Positions 27,441-35,879 of a stretch of 64,000 nucleotides of DNA are shown one piece after another. The DNA is from Neoroseomonas terrae (GTDB lineage Bacteria; Pseudomonadota; Alphaproteobacteria; Acetobacterales; Acetobacteraceae): NCBI RefSeq assembly GCF_018129025.1, contig NZ_JAAEDI010000017.1, forward strand, positions 1 to 64,000, written 5' to 3'. The notes beneath the pieces were generated by a model. It searched no databases. It was not told the origin of the DNA and worked only from the letters and a program-made list of their open reading frames with translations. How positions within the stretch are numbered: the first letter of the stretch is position 1; each line of letters begins with the position of its first letter. A program made the translations under genes and the position numbers.

Positions 27441-28829
27441 TCAGTTCCTGAACATCTTCCCCGGGTTCAGGATGCCACGCGGGTCGAACGCCGTCTTCAC
27501 GCTGCGCATCACGGCCAGTGCCTCCGGCCCGTGCTCCTGTTCCAGGAACTCCCGCTTGCCGAGGCCGACGCCGTGCTCGCCCGAACAGGTGCCGCCGAGC
27601 GACAACCCCTCCGCCACGATCGCCCGGTCCAGGGCCCAGGCGCGCTCCAGCCCGTCCGGCTCGTTCTCGGGGAACAGGATCAGGCAGTGGAAGTTGCCAT
27701 CCCCGACATGGCCGACGATGCAGGAGGTCAACCCGCTCTCCTCCGACTTCTTCTTCGCCCCGAGCACGGCTTCGGTGAGGCGCGAGATCGGCACGCAGAC
27801 ATCGGTGGTGATGCCGCGATGGCCCGGCTTCAACGCGATCGCCGCCCAATACGCGTCGTGCCGCGCCTGCCACAGCCTGCTGCGCGCTTCCGCATCGGTC
27901 GCCCAGGTGAAGCCGGAGGCGCCGAACTCGGTCGCGATGGCCTCGACCGCCTCGGCCTGTTCCTTCACGCCGGCCTCGGTGCCGTGGAACTCCAGGAACA
28001 GCGTCGGGATCGGGGCAAAGCCCTCCAGCTTCGAATACTTGATGCAGGCCGCCATCTGGTCGTCGTCCAGCAATTCGATGCGCGCGACGGGAATGCCGGT
28101 CTGCATGACGGTGATGACCGTCTCGACCGCGGCGGCCAGCGACTGGAACTGGCAGACGGCAGCGGACGTCGCCTCCGGGATGCCCTGCAGCCGCAGCCGC
28201 ACCTTGGTGATGACGCCGAGCGTGCCTTCCGAGCCGATGAACAGCCGCGTCAGGTCGTAGCCATTCGACGCCTTGCGCGTGCGCCCGCCGGTCTGGATCA
28301 CACGGCCGTCGGCGAGCACGACCTCGAGGCCCAGCACCGCCTCCCGCATCGTGCCGTAGCGCACCGCATTGGTGCCGGAGGCGCGCGTGGCGCACATGCC
28401 GCCGAGCGAGGCGTGGCTGCCGGGATCGACCGGGAAGAACAGCCCCTTGTCGCGCAGGAAGGTGTTCAGCTCCTGCCGCGTCACCCCCGGCTCGATAAGG
28501 CAGTCCATGTCCTCCTCGTTCACCTCGAGCACCGCCTTCATGGTGGACAGGTCGAGCGAGATACCCCCGCGTACCGGGTTCACATGCCCTTCCAGTGAGG
28601 TGCCCGCGCCGAAGGGCGTCACCGGCACGCCATGCTGATGGCACAAGGCGAGCAGGCGCGAGACTTCCTCGGTCGTCTCCACGAAGGCGACGGCATCCGG
28701 CAGGGTGGGGGTGGTGGTGTCCTCGCCATGGCTATGCTGTTCGCGGACGCTGGCATTCACGCTGAGGCGGTCGCCCAGGATCTCGCGCGCGGCGGCGATC
28801 ACGGCCGAAACGGCGGTACTGGCTTCCAT
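27441..28829 (-). CDS. FAD-linked oxidase, D-lactate/glycolate dehydrogenase (GlcD/Dld type)
   Basis: The 462-residue protein has the PP-loop FAD-binding domain (GVPVTPFGAGTSLEGHVNPV), the segment GSHASLGGMCATRASGTNAV, and the C-terminal FAD_oxidase_C domain ending SLGGTCSGEHGVGLGKREFL. It oxidises a 2-hydroxy acid, probably D-lactate or glycolate, passing electrons to quinone or cytochrome c. It is the first gene of the operon with ridA and [14 protein letters not shown] site precedes the ATG at 28829, and an inverted repeat lies about 100 bases upstream. No GlcE or GlcF gene is nearby, favouring the single-subunit cytochrome-type enzyme. Confidence 0.9.
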   Translation of the reverse strand: MEASTAVSAVIAAAREILGDRLSVNASVREQHSHGEDTTTPTLPDAVAFVETTEEVSRLLALCHQHGVPVTPFGAGTSLEGHVNPVRGGISLDLSTMKAVLEVNEEDMDCLIEPGVTRQELNTFLRDKGLFFPVDPGSHASLGGMCATRASGTNAVRYGTMREAVLGLEVVLADGRVIQTGGRTRKASNGYDLTRLFIGSEGTLGVITKVRLRLQGIPEATSAAVCQFQSLAAAVETVITVMQTGIPVARIELLDDDQMAACIKYSKLEGFAPIPTLFLEFHGTEAGVKEQAEAVEAIATEFGASGFTWATDAEARSRLWQARHDAYWAAIALKPGHRGITTDVCVPISRLTEAVLGAKKKSEESGLTSCIVGHVGDGNFHCLILFPENEPDGLERAWALDRAIVAEGLSLGGTCSGEHGVGLGKREFLEQEHGPEALAVMRSVKTAFDPRGILNPGKMFRN

Positions 28830-28925
28830 GCTGGCTTTCCTTCCACGCGGAACTTTAAAGCCGCCTCCGTTCGCGTCGGCGTCTGGCCGCGGCTCCAGGC
28901 AAGTGATCGGACGAGCATCTCCACG

Positions 28926-28949
28926 CGATCAGGTCAGTCCACCTGATCG
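28926..28949. promoter_or_regulatory. Perfect 9-bp dyad upstream of the hydroxy-acid dehydrogenase operon
   Basis: CGATCAGGT (28926-28934) and ACCTGATCG (28941-28949) form a perfect inverted repeat with a six-base centre. It lies about 97 bases before the glcD-like start and 58 bases after the end of the amidinotransferase gene on the same strand. There is no T tract after it on the minus strand, so an operator for a dimeric regulator is more likely than a terminator. The regulator is not in the immediate neighbourhood. Confidence 0.45.
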
Positions 28950-29006
28950 GAATCTGCTCCAGTCCGATGCGCCAGGAACGACGATTCCGGGACGCTGGCA
29001 AGACGG

Positions 29007-29864
29007 TCAGGCGGATGGCTCGGTCCTGCCCAGCGGGCAGGTCAGGCAATGCGGCCCACCCCCGCCGGCAGTGAACAGGGACAGGTCGGGGTCGAGCACC
29101 GTCAGCCCCTCCGCCCGCAGCGCCGCATTCAGCAGCGCCGATCCTCGGGCCGAGACGACCGTGTCGTTGCCCAGCGCCAGGATGTTGCAGCCAAGCTGCA
29201 TGGCGTCCCGATACGCCACGTCGATGCAGCGGATTCCATGCCCGCCGAGCCAGCCGACGAAGTCCGGATCGAGCACATCCAGGCAGGCCACCGCCAGCGC
29301 TGGCGCCGCCATGCAGAACAGCACGTCGAGATGCAGGAAATGCTCGTCGAAGCTCTCGACCCGCACCTCCCACCCCTCGGCCCGCAGCCAGGCCGCGAAC
29401 TGCTCCGCGCCGGCCAGGTCGGTGCGCCCGCCCGAAGCGCCGACGACCGCGAGCCCCGGCCGGATGATGTGGATGTCCCCACCCTCCAGCGTCCCGGCCG
29501 AGGATTTCCGCCAGAACGCACCTTCGTGGAAGTCGATGACCGCGGCATACTCGCCCCGCCGCTGGGGGCGTTCGAGCTGCGTCAGCACGGGCCCCCAGGG
29601 CGTCACCACCGCGGAATCGCGCGTATAGGCCATGTAGGGCAGGTGCGCTTCCGGCGGCAGCACATGCACCCGGGCCCCGCCCTGCCGCAGCGCCGCCACC
29701 AGTTCCTGATGCTGTGCCGCCAGCGCCATGGCGGATGGCTGCTGCGCCCCGGCGAGCGTGCGGCGCACGATCGAATTGGTGGGGATCCAGCGGTAGTGAT
29801 CCGGCGGGCAGACCAGCACATCGGTCAGCGCGCCGGTCTCGGAACTGACGGCCCAGGTGGACAT
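29007..29864 (-). CDS. Amidinotransferase-fold hydrolase (dimethylargininase/arginine deiminase-like)
   Basis: The 285-residue protein has the catalytic signatures of the guanidino-modifying superfamily: YTRDSAVVTPWG with Asp83, TLEGGDIHII with Glu127 and Asp130, EHFLHLD with His178, and a C-terminal GGGGPHCLTCPL holding the nucleophile Cys273. The spacing fits dimethylarginine dimethylaminohydrolase or a small arginine deiminase, which release citrulline. The start at 29864 gives MSTWAVSSETG at the usual point before the first strand; the long upstream frame is opposite the HpaI gene. It is divergent from that aldolase gene. Confidence 0.85.
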   Translation of the reverse strand: MSTWAVSSETGALTDVLVCPPDHYRWIPTNSIVRRTLAGAQQPSAMALAAQHQELVAALRQGGARVHVLPPEAHLPYMAYTRDSAVVTPWGPVLTQLERPQRRGEYAAVIDFHEGAFWRKSSAGTLEGGDIHIIRPGLAVVGASGGRTDLAGAEQFAAWLRAEGWEVRVESFDEHFLHLDVLFCMAAPALAVACLDVLDPDFVGWLGGHGIRCIDVAYRDAMQLGCNILALGNDTVVSARGSALLNAALRAEGLTVLDPDLSLFTAGGGGPHCLTCPLGRTEPSA

Positions 29865-29978
29865 GCAGCGCAGCCTGCCGGGCGCATGCCTGCCCGTCCA
29901 GGGGGTGCGTTTGACGCTGGCCGGGGCGCGTCCTAGCGTCCCTGCCATAGCAGTGCCAACAACAGAGGAAACGGCGCC

Positions 29979-30737
29979 ATGGCGAATGCGGTCAAGGAAG
30001 CGTGGAAGGCCGGCAAGGCCGTGGTGAACGGGTGGCTCGCCATCCCGAACGCCTTCTCTGCCGAGATGTATTCCAAATGCGGCTGGGACAGCGTGACCGT
30101 CGACATGCAGCATGGCGTCCAGGACTACCTGTCCTGCGTGGCCTGCTTCCAGGGCATCCAGCTCTCCACCGCGACGCCGATGGTGCGCGTGCCGTGGAAC
30201 GAGCCCGGCATCGTGGGCAAGGTGCTCGACGCCGGCGCAATGGGCGTCATCTGCCCGATGGTGAACACCGTCGAGGAAGCCCGCGCCCTGGTGCAGTACA
30301 GCAAGTATCCGCCGAAGGGCACGCGGTCCAACGGGCCGATCCGCGCCGGCGCCTACGGTTCCTCGGGCGGCTACCAGAAGACCGCGAATGACGAGATCCT
30401 CGTCATCCCGATGATCGAGACCAAGCAGGCGATCGCGAACATCAAGGGGATCCTCGATGTTCCGGGTATCGACGGCATCTATGTCGGCCCCTCGGACCTC
30501 TGCTTCTCCTACGGCAAGGAGCCGAAGCTCGATGTCGAGGACCCGGAGATCCTCGCGATCTACGACATGCTGCTTGAGGAGACGGGCAAGCGCGGCATCG
30601 CCGCCGGCCTGCACAACGGCACCCCGGCCTATGCCAACAAGATGATCCAGAAGGGCTTCAAGCTCGTCACCATCGCGAACGAGGTCGGGCTGATGTGCCA
30701 GGCCGCGACCGCCGCCGTGAAGACCGCGCGGGGCTGA
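29979..30737 (+). CDS. HpcH/HpaI family aldolase
   Basis: The 252-residue TIM-barrel protein matches class II pyruvate aldolases: VDMQHG (Asp42, His45), VRVPW with Arg70, MIETK with the metal ligand Glu147 and GPSDL with the metal ligand Asp173. It cleaves or condenses 4-hydroxy-2-oxo acids to pyruvate plus an aldehyde. The ATG follows an AGAGGAAA site. It is four bases before the thioesterase gene on the same strand, so the two and possibly the GMC oxidoreductase form an operon for an unassigned degradation route. Confidence 0.92.
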   Translation: MANAVKEAWKAGKAVVNGWLAIPNAFSAEMYSKCGWDSVTVDMQHGVQDYLSCVACFQGIQLSTATPMVRVPWNEPGIVGKVLDAGAMGVICPMVNTVEEARALVQYSKYPPKGTRSNGPIRAGAYGSSGGYQKTANDEILVIPMIETKQAIANIKGILDVPGIDGIYVGPSDLCFSYGKEPKLDVEDPEILAIYDMLLEETGKRGIAAGLHNGTPAYANKMIQKGFKLVTIANEVGLMCQAATAAVKTARG

Positions 30738-30741
30738 CCGG

Positions 30742-31212
30742 ATGGACGGCGTGGCGAAGCGCCCGCTGAGCCGCGCCGACTTCCGCTTCTTCATGGCCCA
30801 TCGGGTTCGCTACGTCGAACTCGACACGCAGGGCATCGTCTTCAACGCCCACTACCTGACCTGGTACGACGAGACCGTGTCGGACTACATCCGCGCCGCC
30901 GGCTGGCAGTACCAGGATGAGGTGAAGGCCTCCGGTTGCGATTTCCACGTCGTCCGCGGCCTTGTCGAGTACAAGGTGGCGATCGGCCGCAAGGCGGAGA
31001 TCGAGGTCGGCGTCCGCTGCACCCGCATCGGCCGCAGCTCCGTCACCTTCCAGCCCGGCATCTTCCCGAAGGATGCCGATACGCTGCTCGCCACGGGCGA
31101 GATCGTGTGGGTGCTGACCGACCAGGCGACGCGCCGCCCCGTGCCGGTTCCGGACAAGCTCCGCACCATGCTCGGTGCGTTCGAGGGGATGGATTTCAGC
31201 CCCGCCCCGTAG
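30742..31212 (+). CDS. Acyl-CoA thioesterase, 4HBT hotdog family
   Basis: The 156-residue protein has the hotdog fold and the active-site segment VRYVELDTQGIVFNAHYLTW, in which Asp28 is the catalytic acid of the 4-hydroxybenzoyl-CoA thioesterase clade. It hydrolyses an acyl-CoA in the cytoplasm. It sits between the aldolase (four-base gap) and the GMC oxidoreductase (33-base gap), all on the plus strand. The acyl chain specificity is unknown. Confidence 0.9.
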   Translation: MDGVAKRPLSRADFRFFMAHRVRYVELDTQGIVFNAHYLTWYDETVSDYIRAAGWQYQDEVKASGCDFHVVRGLVEYKVAIGRKAEIEVGVRCTRIGRSSVTFQPGIFPKDADTLLATGEIVWVLTDQATRRPVPVPDKLRTMLGAFEGMDFSPAP

Positions 31213-31245
31213 GACCCTGCCCGCAACCACAGCGGAAGTCGCGGG

Positions 31246-32838
31246 ATGGAAACGGACTACCTCGTCATCGGCGCCGGTTCGGCCGGCTGCGTCGTCGCGG
31301 CGCGCCTGTCCGAGACCGGTGCGCGCGTCACCCTGCTCGAAGCCGGGCCGAAGGACCGCCATCCCTGGATCCACATCCCCGCCGGGATGCTGAAGCTGCT
31401 GCAGAACCAGAACCTCGTGAACTGGGGCTACGTCGCCGAACCGGCTGAGGGCGTGAACAACCGCGAGATCCGCTGGCCGCGCGGCCGCACGCTCGGCGGC
31501 ACCTCCTCCATTAACGGCATGCTCTATGTCCGCGGCAACCCGGCCGATTTCGACATCTGGGCGCAGATGGGCTGCCGCGGCTGGTCCTATGCCGAGGTGC
31601 TGCCCTTCTTCCGCCAGTCCGAGACCTATCGCAGCGGCGGCGATCCCGACTATCGCGGCACCGACGGCCCGCTCCAGGTCGAGGACTACCGCACCATCCT
31701 GCCGCTGACCCACCGCTTCATCGAGGCCGCGCAGCAGGCCGGCCATCCGTTCCGGCAGGACCTGAACGGGCAGGAACAGGAAGGCGTCGGCTATTCCCAG
31801 ATGACGCGCATCGGCCGCTGGCGGGGTTCGACGGCGCGGACCTATCTGCGCGGCGCCGGCAACCGCGTGCAGGTCGAAACCGATGCGCAGGTGGCCCGCC
31901 TGATCTTCGACGGACGCCGCTGCGTCGGCGCCGAGTACCGCCAGGGCGGGGAGACGCGCCGCATCACGGCGCGGCGGGAGGTGATCCTGTCCGGCGGCGC
32001 GGTGAATTCCCCGCACATCCTCCAGATGTCCGGCATCGGGCCGGCGGAGCACCTGCGGTCACTCAGCATCGGCGTGCTGGCCGACATGCCCGCGGTCGGC
32101 GCCAACCTCCAGGACCACTACGTCTCCCGCGTGCAGCATCGCGTGAGGGATAGCGTCAGCACGAACCAGCTCGCGCGCGGCCTGCGTCTCGCCGGGGAGG
32201 TCGCGCGCTTCTTCCTGCGTGGCGACGGCGCCCTGACCTTCGGCGTCACGACGGCGCAGGTCTTCGCGCGCTCGCGCGAGGGCCTGGAAAGCCCCGACCT
32301 GCAATTGTCGTTCACCCCGGCCTCCTATGCAGCAGGCAAGTTCGGCGTGCTGGAGACGGAACCAGGCATGACCTGCGCCATCTGCCCGGTGAAGCCGGAC
32401 AGCCGCGGCACCGTCATGGCGCGTTCCGCCGACCCGTTCGACAAGCCGGCGATCCGGCCCAACTACCTCTCGGCACGATCGGACCAGGCACTGCTCGCCG
32501 CCGGCATCCGCATGGTGCGCGACATCTTCGCCCAGCCGGCCATCGCCCGGCACAGCGTCCAGGAAATCCTGCCCGGCCCCGGCGTCGCCACGGACGACGA
32601 GCTTCTCGCCTTCAACCGCCAATACGGCACGACGATCTACCACCCGGTCGGCACCTGCCGCATGGGCGAAGGACCCGATGCGGTGGTCGACAGCCGCCTG
32701 CGCCTGCGCGGCTTCCAGGGCCTGCGGGTCATCGACGCGTCCGTGATGCCCACGCTGACAACCGGCAACACCAACGCCCCGACCATCATGATCGGGGAGA
32801 AGGGGGCGGCGATGATCCGGGAGGACGCCGCGGCGTAA
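31246..32838 (+). CDS. GMC-family FAD oxidoreductase (choline dehydrogenase-like)
   Basis: The 530-residue protein starts with the FAD dinucleotide-binding motif YLVIGAGSAGCVVAARLSE, has the GMC signature GRTLGGTSSINGMLYVRG near residue 80 and GAVNSPHILQMSGIGP near 250. The C-terminal active-site His lies in IYHPVGTCRMG near residue 465 and the second conserved site in TGNTNAPTIMIGEK. It oxidises a primary alcohol with FAD. Together with the aldolase and thioesterase it suggests oxidation of an alcohol-derived compound. Without betaine-aldehyde dehydrogenase beside it, choline is not the safe guess. Confidence 0.92.
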   Translation: METDYLVIGAGSAGCVVAARLSETGARVTLLEAGPKDRHPWIHIPAGMLKLLQNQNLVNWGYVAEPAEGVNNREIRWPRGRTLGGTSSINGMLYVRGNPADFDIWAQMGCRGWSYAEVLPFFRQSETYRSGGDPDYRGTDGPLQVEDYRTILPLTHRFIEAAQQAGHPFRQDLNGQEQEGVGYSQMTRIGRWRGSTARTYLRGAGNRVQVETDAQVARLIFDGRRCVGAEYRQGGETRRITARREVILSGGAVNSPHILQMSGIGPAEHLRSLSIGVLADMPAVGANLQDHYVSRVQHRVRDSVSTNQLARGLRLAGEVARFFLRGDGALTFGVTTAQVFARSREGLESPDLQLSFTPASYAAGKFGVLETEPGMTCAICPVKPDSRGTVMARSADPFDKPAIRPNYLSARSDQALLAAGIRMVRDIFAQPAIARHSVQEILPGPGVATDDELLAFNRQYGTTIYHPVGTCRMGEGPDAVVDSRLRLRGFQGLRVIDASVMPTLTTGNTNAPTIMIGEKGAAMIREDAAA

Positions 32839-32990
32839 ACCAGGTCACGCCGCGCGCATGGTCTTCGCAGGAAAGCAGCCGCTGACTGCATCCCGCGCCA
32901 GCACGACGATACGACGGGGACCATGACCGGCGAGGCCTCGCGCGACGACGAGCCGATGCGTCACCTCTGCGGCTGGGTGGGCGTGGAGCG

Positions 32991-34274
32991 CTACCCCTTC
33001 GAGGACGGCTTGGGCCGCGCATGGGGCAAGCCGCGCCCGCGCAGCACCGCATCCTCGCCGAACTTCGCGCGCAGCGCTTCCACCGCCTGCCAGCGCGCCG
33101 CGCGCTTCGGCGCCTCGGGGTCCGCCAGATCGCCGAGATCGGCCCGGGCCGCCGGCACCAGCGGCTGCGCACCGATGCCGATCAGGCGGAAAGCGGTCCC
33201 GTCCGTCTCCTTCGCCAGCATCGGCTGCGCGGCGGCGAACAGCACGTCCGGCAGCCGCGTCGGCTGCGGCAGTCGCACCGCGCGCGTTCGCGTCGCGAAG
33301 CCCGCCGTCTTCATCTTCAGCGTCACGCCGCTCGCCGCCAGTTCCTTTTCCCGCAGCCGCCGGGCCAGCTTCTCGCACATCCGCCACAGCGGCGCCTCCA
33401 GCGCCTGGCGGGACGTCATGTCGCTCTCGAAGGTGGTCTCGGCGCTGATCGACTTCGCTTCCCGGTCCGGATTCACACGGCGCACATCCTCGCCCCGCGC
33501 CCGTGCGGCCAGGGCGGGCCCGTCCTCCCCGAAGCGCCGCATCGCCTCCCGCACATCCAGCGCCGCTATCTGCCCGAGCGTCGAGAACCCCGCCGCCTGC
33601 AGCCGCTTCGTCACCGCCGGCCCCACCCCGGGCAGGACGGACACCGGCTGCGGCGCCAGCCAACCGGCAGCCTCGGGGCCGCCGATCACCGCGAAGCCTC
33701 GCGGCTTGTCCCGCTCCGCGGCCAGCTTCGCCATCAGCCTGTTCGCCGCGAGGCCGATCGAGACGGTCACCCCGACCTCGCGCTCGACCGCGAGCGCAAA
33801 GCGCGCCAGCACCACCGCCGGCGGCGCGCCATGCAGCGCCTCCGTGCCTGCCAGGTCGAGCACCGCCTCGTCGATCGACATCGGCTGCACCAGCGGCGTC
33901 AGCGCCTCCATCATCGCGCGGATGCGTCGGCCCTCACGCACGTACTTGGCGATTTCCGGCTTGATTACGACAGCATCCGGACAGGCCGCCAGCGCCTTGA
34001 ACATCGGCATCGCACTCCGCACGCCCCGCGTGCGCGCGATGTAGCAGCAGGCCGATACCACCCCGCGCGTACCCCCACCCACGATCACCGGCTTCGTCAG
34101 CAGTTCTGGCCGGTCACGTTTCTCGACGCTGGCATAGAAGGCATCGCAATCGACATGCGCGACGGTCAGGCGGAACAACTCGTGATGCGCGGCGACGCGC
34201 CGCGATGCGCAGACGGGGCAGCGCGAGAACACGGGCTCGGCGGCGTGAAAGCAGTCACGGCAGAGGGCGGGCAT
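32991..34274 (-). CDS. dinB: DNA polymerase IV with N-terminal zinc ribbon
   Basis: The 427-residue Y-family polymerase has the catalytic acidic residues in VAHVDCDAFYASVE (Asp42, Asp44) and SIDEAVLD (Asp135, Glu136), a helix-hairpin-helix thumb (LPGVGPAVTKRLQAAGF) and a little-finger domain. An extra N-terminal segment of 30 residues has CRDC and CPVC pairs (Cys5, 8, 19, 22), a zinc-ribbon arrangement seen in many alphaproteobacterial DinB proteins. The ATG at 34274 was chosen because it begins this segment. It makes error-prone bypass past damaged DNA. A composite repeat lies just upstream. Confidence 0.92.
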   Translation of the reverse strand: MPALCRDCFHAAEPVFSRCPVCASRRVAAHHELFRLTVAHVDCDAFYASVEKRDRPELLTKPVIVGGGTRGVVSACCYIARTRGVRSAMPMFKALAACPDAVVIKPEIAKYVREGRRIRAMMEALTPLVQPMSIDEAVLDLAGTEALHGAPPAVVLARFALAVEREVGVTVSIGLAANRLMAKLAAERDKPRGFAVIGGPEAAGWLAPQPVSVLPGVGPAVTKRLQAAGFSTLGQIAALDVREAMRRFGEDGPALAARARGEDVRRVNPDREAKSISAETTFESDMTSRQALEAPLWRMCEKLARRLREKELAASGVTLKMKTAGFATRTRAVRLPQPTRLPDVLFAAAQPMLAKETDGTAFRLIGIGAQPLVPAARADLGDLADPEAPKRAARWQAVEALRAKFGEDAVLRGRGLPHARPKPSSKG

Positions 34275-34301
34275 GGCGGTTCTCAAACGGGCAGGTCGGT
34301 G

Positions 34302-34524
34302 TTGGAGGGGCGTTGCCCCTCCAAACCACCCCAGCAAAGGCCGAAGGGCCTTTGCAAACCTCAATTTGGTGCCGCGCGCCGTGGCGGGAACAGTGCCGGG
34401 GTCCGCCCGTGCGTCCCAAACGCGCGGACAGGGTCGTGGTTCTCCCTCGCGCCCCGTGCCGACGGATTGCGGTCTAGGACGCCCAGCATCCTGGTGGGGT
34501 GGTCCGGGGGGCAAGCGCTCCCCG
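34302..34524 (-). repeat. Composite two-hairpin repeat, full copy 1 (reversed)
   Basis: This 223-bp element fills most of the dinB-ROK gap. On the plus strand it begins with hairpin TTGGAGGGG/CCCCTCCAA (34302-34324), then a linker, then hairpin GCAAAGGCC/GGCCTTTGC (34334-34355). At the other end, read on the minus strand, hairpin GGGGAGC/GCCCCCC (34524-34505) is followed by CCAGGATGC/GCGTCCTAG (34494-34474). The ends face each other over a core of about 68 bases that aligns with the core of the copy at 43300. It carries no convincing coding sequence. The rest of the 311-bp gap holds nothing else recognisable. Confidence 0.8.
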
Positions 34525-34585
34525 CGAAACCGAGTCCGAGCGATGGACCGAGCGCGCGGGAGGGTCAGCGCCTACCCCTGCGGCA

Positions 34586-35476
34586 TCACCCGGCATCCCA
34601 TAGTCGCGCCGCGCCGAAGACCCCCGACGAATCCCCGTGCTTCGCCTGCACGATCGGCGTCCGCGCCACGTCCCCCAGCACATGCGGCGCCATCAGCCCC
34701 GGTAGGTCGGCGTATAGGTGCGGCATGTTCGACAGCCCGCCGCCCAGCACGATCACGTCCGGGTCGATGATGTTGGCGATCAGCCCCAGCGCGCGCGCCA
34801 AGCGGTCCGCATGCCGCGCCAGCGCGGCGACAGCCAGCGCATCCCCCGCCGCCGCGCGGGCGGGAATGCGGCCGGCATCGCGCGCGCCCGGCCCGTCGCA
34901 ATCCGCGGCCAGCGCCGGCCCGGACAGGAACGTCTCCAGGCAGCCATGCCGCCCGCACCAGCAGCGAGGGCCCGGGAACTCCGCCGGCCGCATCCAGGGC
35001 AGCGGCGTATGGCCCCATTCCCCGGCCGTGCCGTTCGGCCCGTCCAGCAATCGGCCGGAGGAGACGATGCCGCCGCCACAGCCGGTCCCGACGATGACCG
35101 CGAAGACGGTGCGATACCCCGCGCCCGCGCCATCGGCTGCCTCGCTCATCGCCAGGCAGTTGGCGTCGTTGGTCACGCGGACATCGCGGCCGATCGCCGC
35201 CGCCACGTCCCGGTCCAGCGGACGGCCGTTCAGCGCCTGCGAATTGGCGTTGCGCACAAGGCCGGTCGCAGGGCTGAGGCTGCCCGGAATGCCAATGCCG
35301 ACGCTGCCGCGCTCCCCCGTTTCCTGCTCCGCCTGCCCCACCAGGCCGGCGATGGCCTGGACGATCTCCTCATAGCCCGTCGGGGTGGCAACCCGGCGGC
35401 GCAGTCGCACCGCGCCATCGCGGTCGAGCGCGACGATCTCGGCCTTCGTGCCGCCCAAGTCGATTCCAAACCGCAT
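34586..35476 (-). CDS. ROK-family sugar kinase (fructokinase/N-acetylglucosamine kinase-like)
   Basis: The 296-residue protein starts MRFGIDLGGTKAEIVALD with the ATP phosphate-1 motif, has the catalytic Asp in RVTNDANCLAMSEA, and the ROK zinc motif EWGHTPLPW followed by CWCGRHGCLETFLSG. Residue arrangement and length match Mak/NagK-type kinases that phosphorylate a free hexose at C6. The ATG at 35476 starts the phosphate motif; upstream frame is discarded. It is divergent from tusA with a 163-base gap. Sugar specificity is not readable; fructose or glucose are both possible. Confidence 0.9.
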   Translation of the reverse strand: MRFGIDLGGTKAEIVALDRDGAVRLRRRVATPTGYEEIVQAIAGLVGQAEQETGERGSVGIGIPGSLSPATGLVRNANSQALNGRPLDRDVAAAIGRDVRVTNDANCLAMSEAADGAGAGYRTVFAVIVGTGCGGGIVSSGRLLDGPNGTAGEWGHTPLPWMRPAEFPGPRCWCGRHGCLETFLSGPALAADCDGPGARDAGRIPARAAAGDALAVAALARHADRLARALGLIANIIDPDVIVLGGGLSNMPHLYADLPGLMAPHVLGDVARTPIVQAKHGDSSGVFGAARLWDAG

Positions 35477-35639
35477 CCCCGTCACGCTTCGTTCCGGCGC
35501 TGGCCAGCGGTCAGCATCGCGATCGAATCCGGCATCCTCGCTCCTGTCCTTACCGGAGCATTCTGTACCCCATGAAGCACGGCGCGGCACCCCAACCGCC
35601 GCGCTTGCTCCGCGCCGCGCCGGGTGGTGCAATCGGCGC

Positions 35640-35879
35640 ATGGGTGAAACGCTGCTCGACGTGAAGGGCCTGACCTGCCCGTTGCCGGTCCTCAAGGCCA
35701 ACAAGGCGCTGCGCGGCCTGCCCGCCGGCTCGCGGCTGACCGTGTTGACGACCGACCCGGCCTCAGTCGCCGATTTCCGCGCCTTCTGCAAGGAAACCGG
35801 CCATGCTCTGGTCGCCTTCGGGGAGGAAGCCGGCGCTTATCGCTTCGTGATCCGCAAGCGGGCGGACCCGCCCGCGTGA
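35640..35879 (+). CDS. tusA: TusA-family sulfur carrier
   Basis: The 79-residue protein has the TusA/SirA fold with the active cysteine at position 13 in LLDVKGLTCPLPVLKANKAL. It passes persulfide sulfur in the cytoplasm, in tRNA 2-thiolation or molybdenum cofactor work. The ATG at 35640 is the only start giving the family length; the frame upstream is open by chance. Its stop overlaps the GTG start of the HDAC-family gene by four bases, a translational coupling. TusBCD genes are not adjacent. Confidence 0.9.
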   Translation: MGETLLDVKGLTCPLPVLKANKALRGLPAGSRLTVLTTDPASVADFRAFCKETGHALVAFGEEAGAYRFVIRKRADPPA

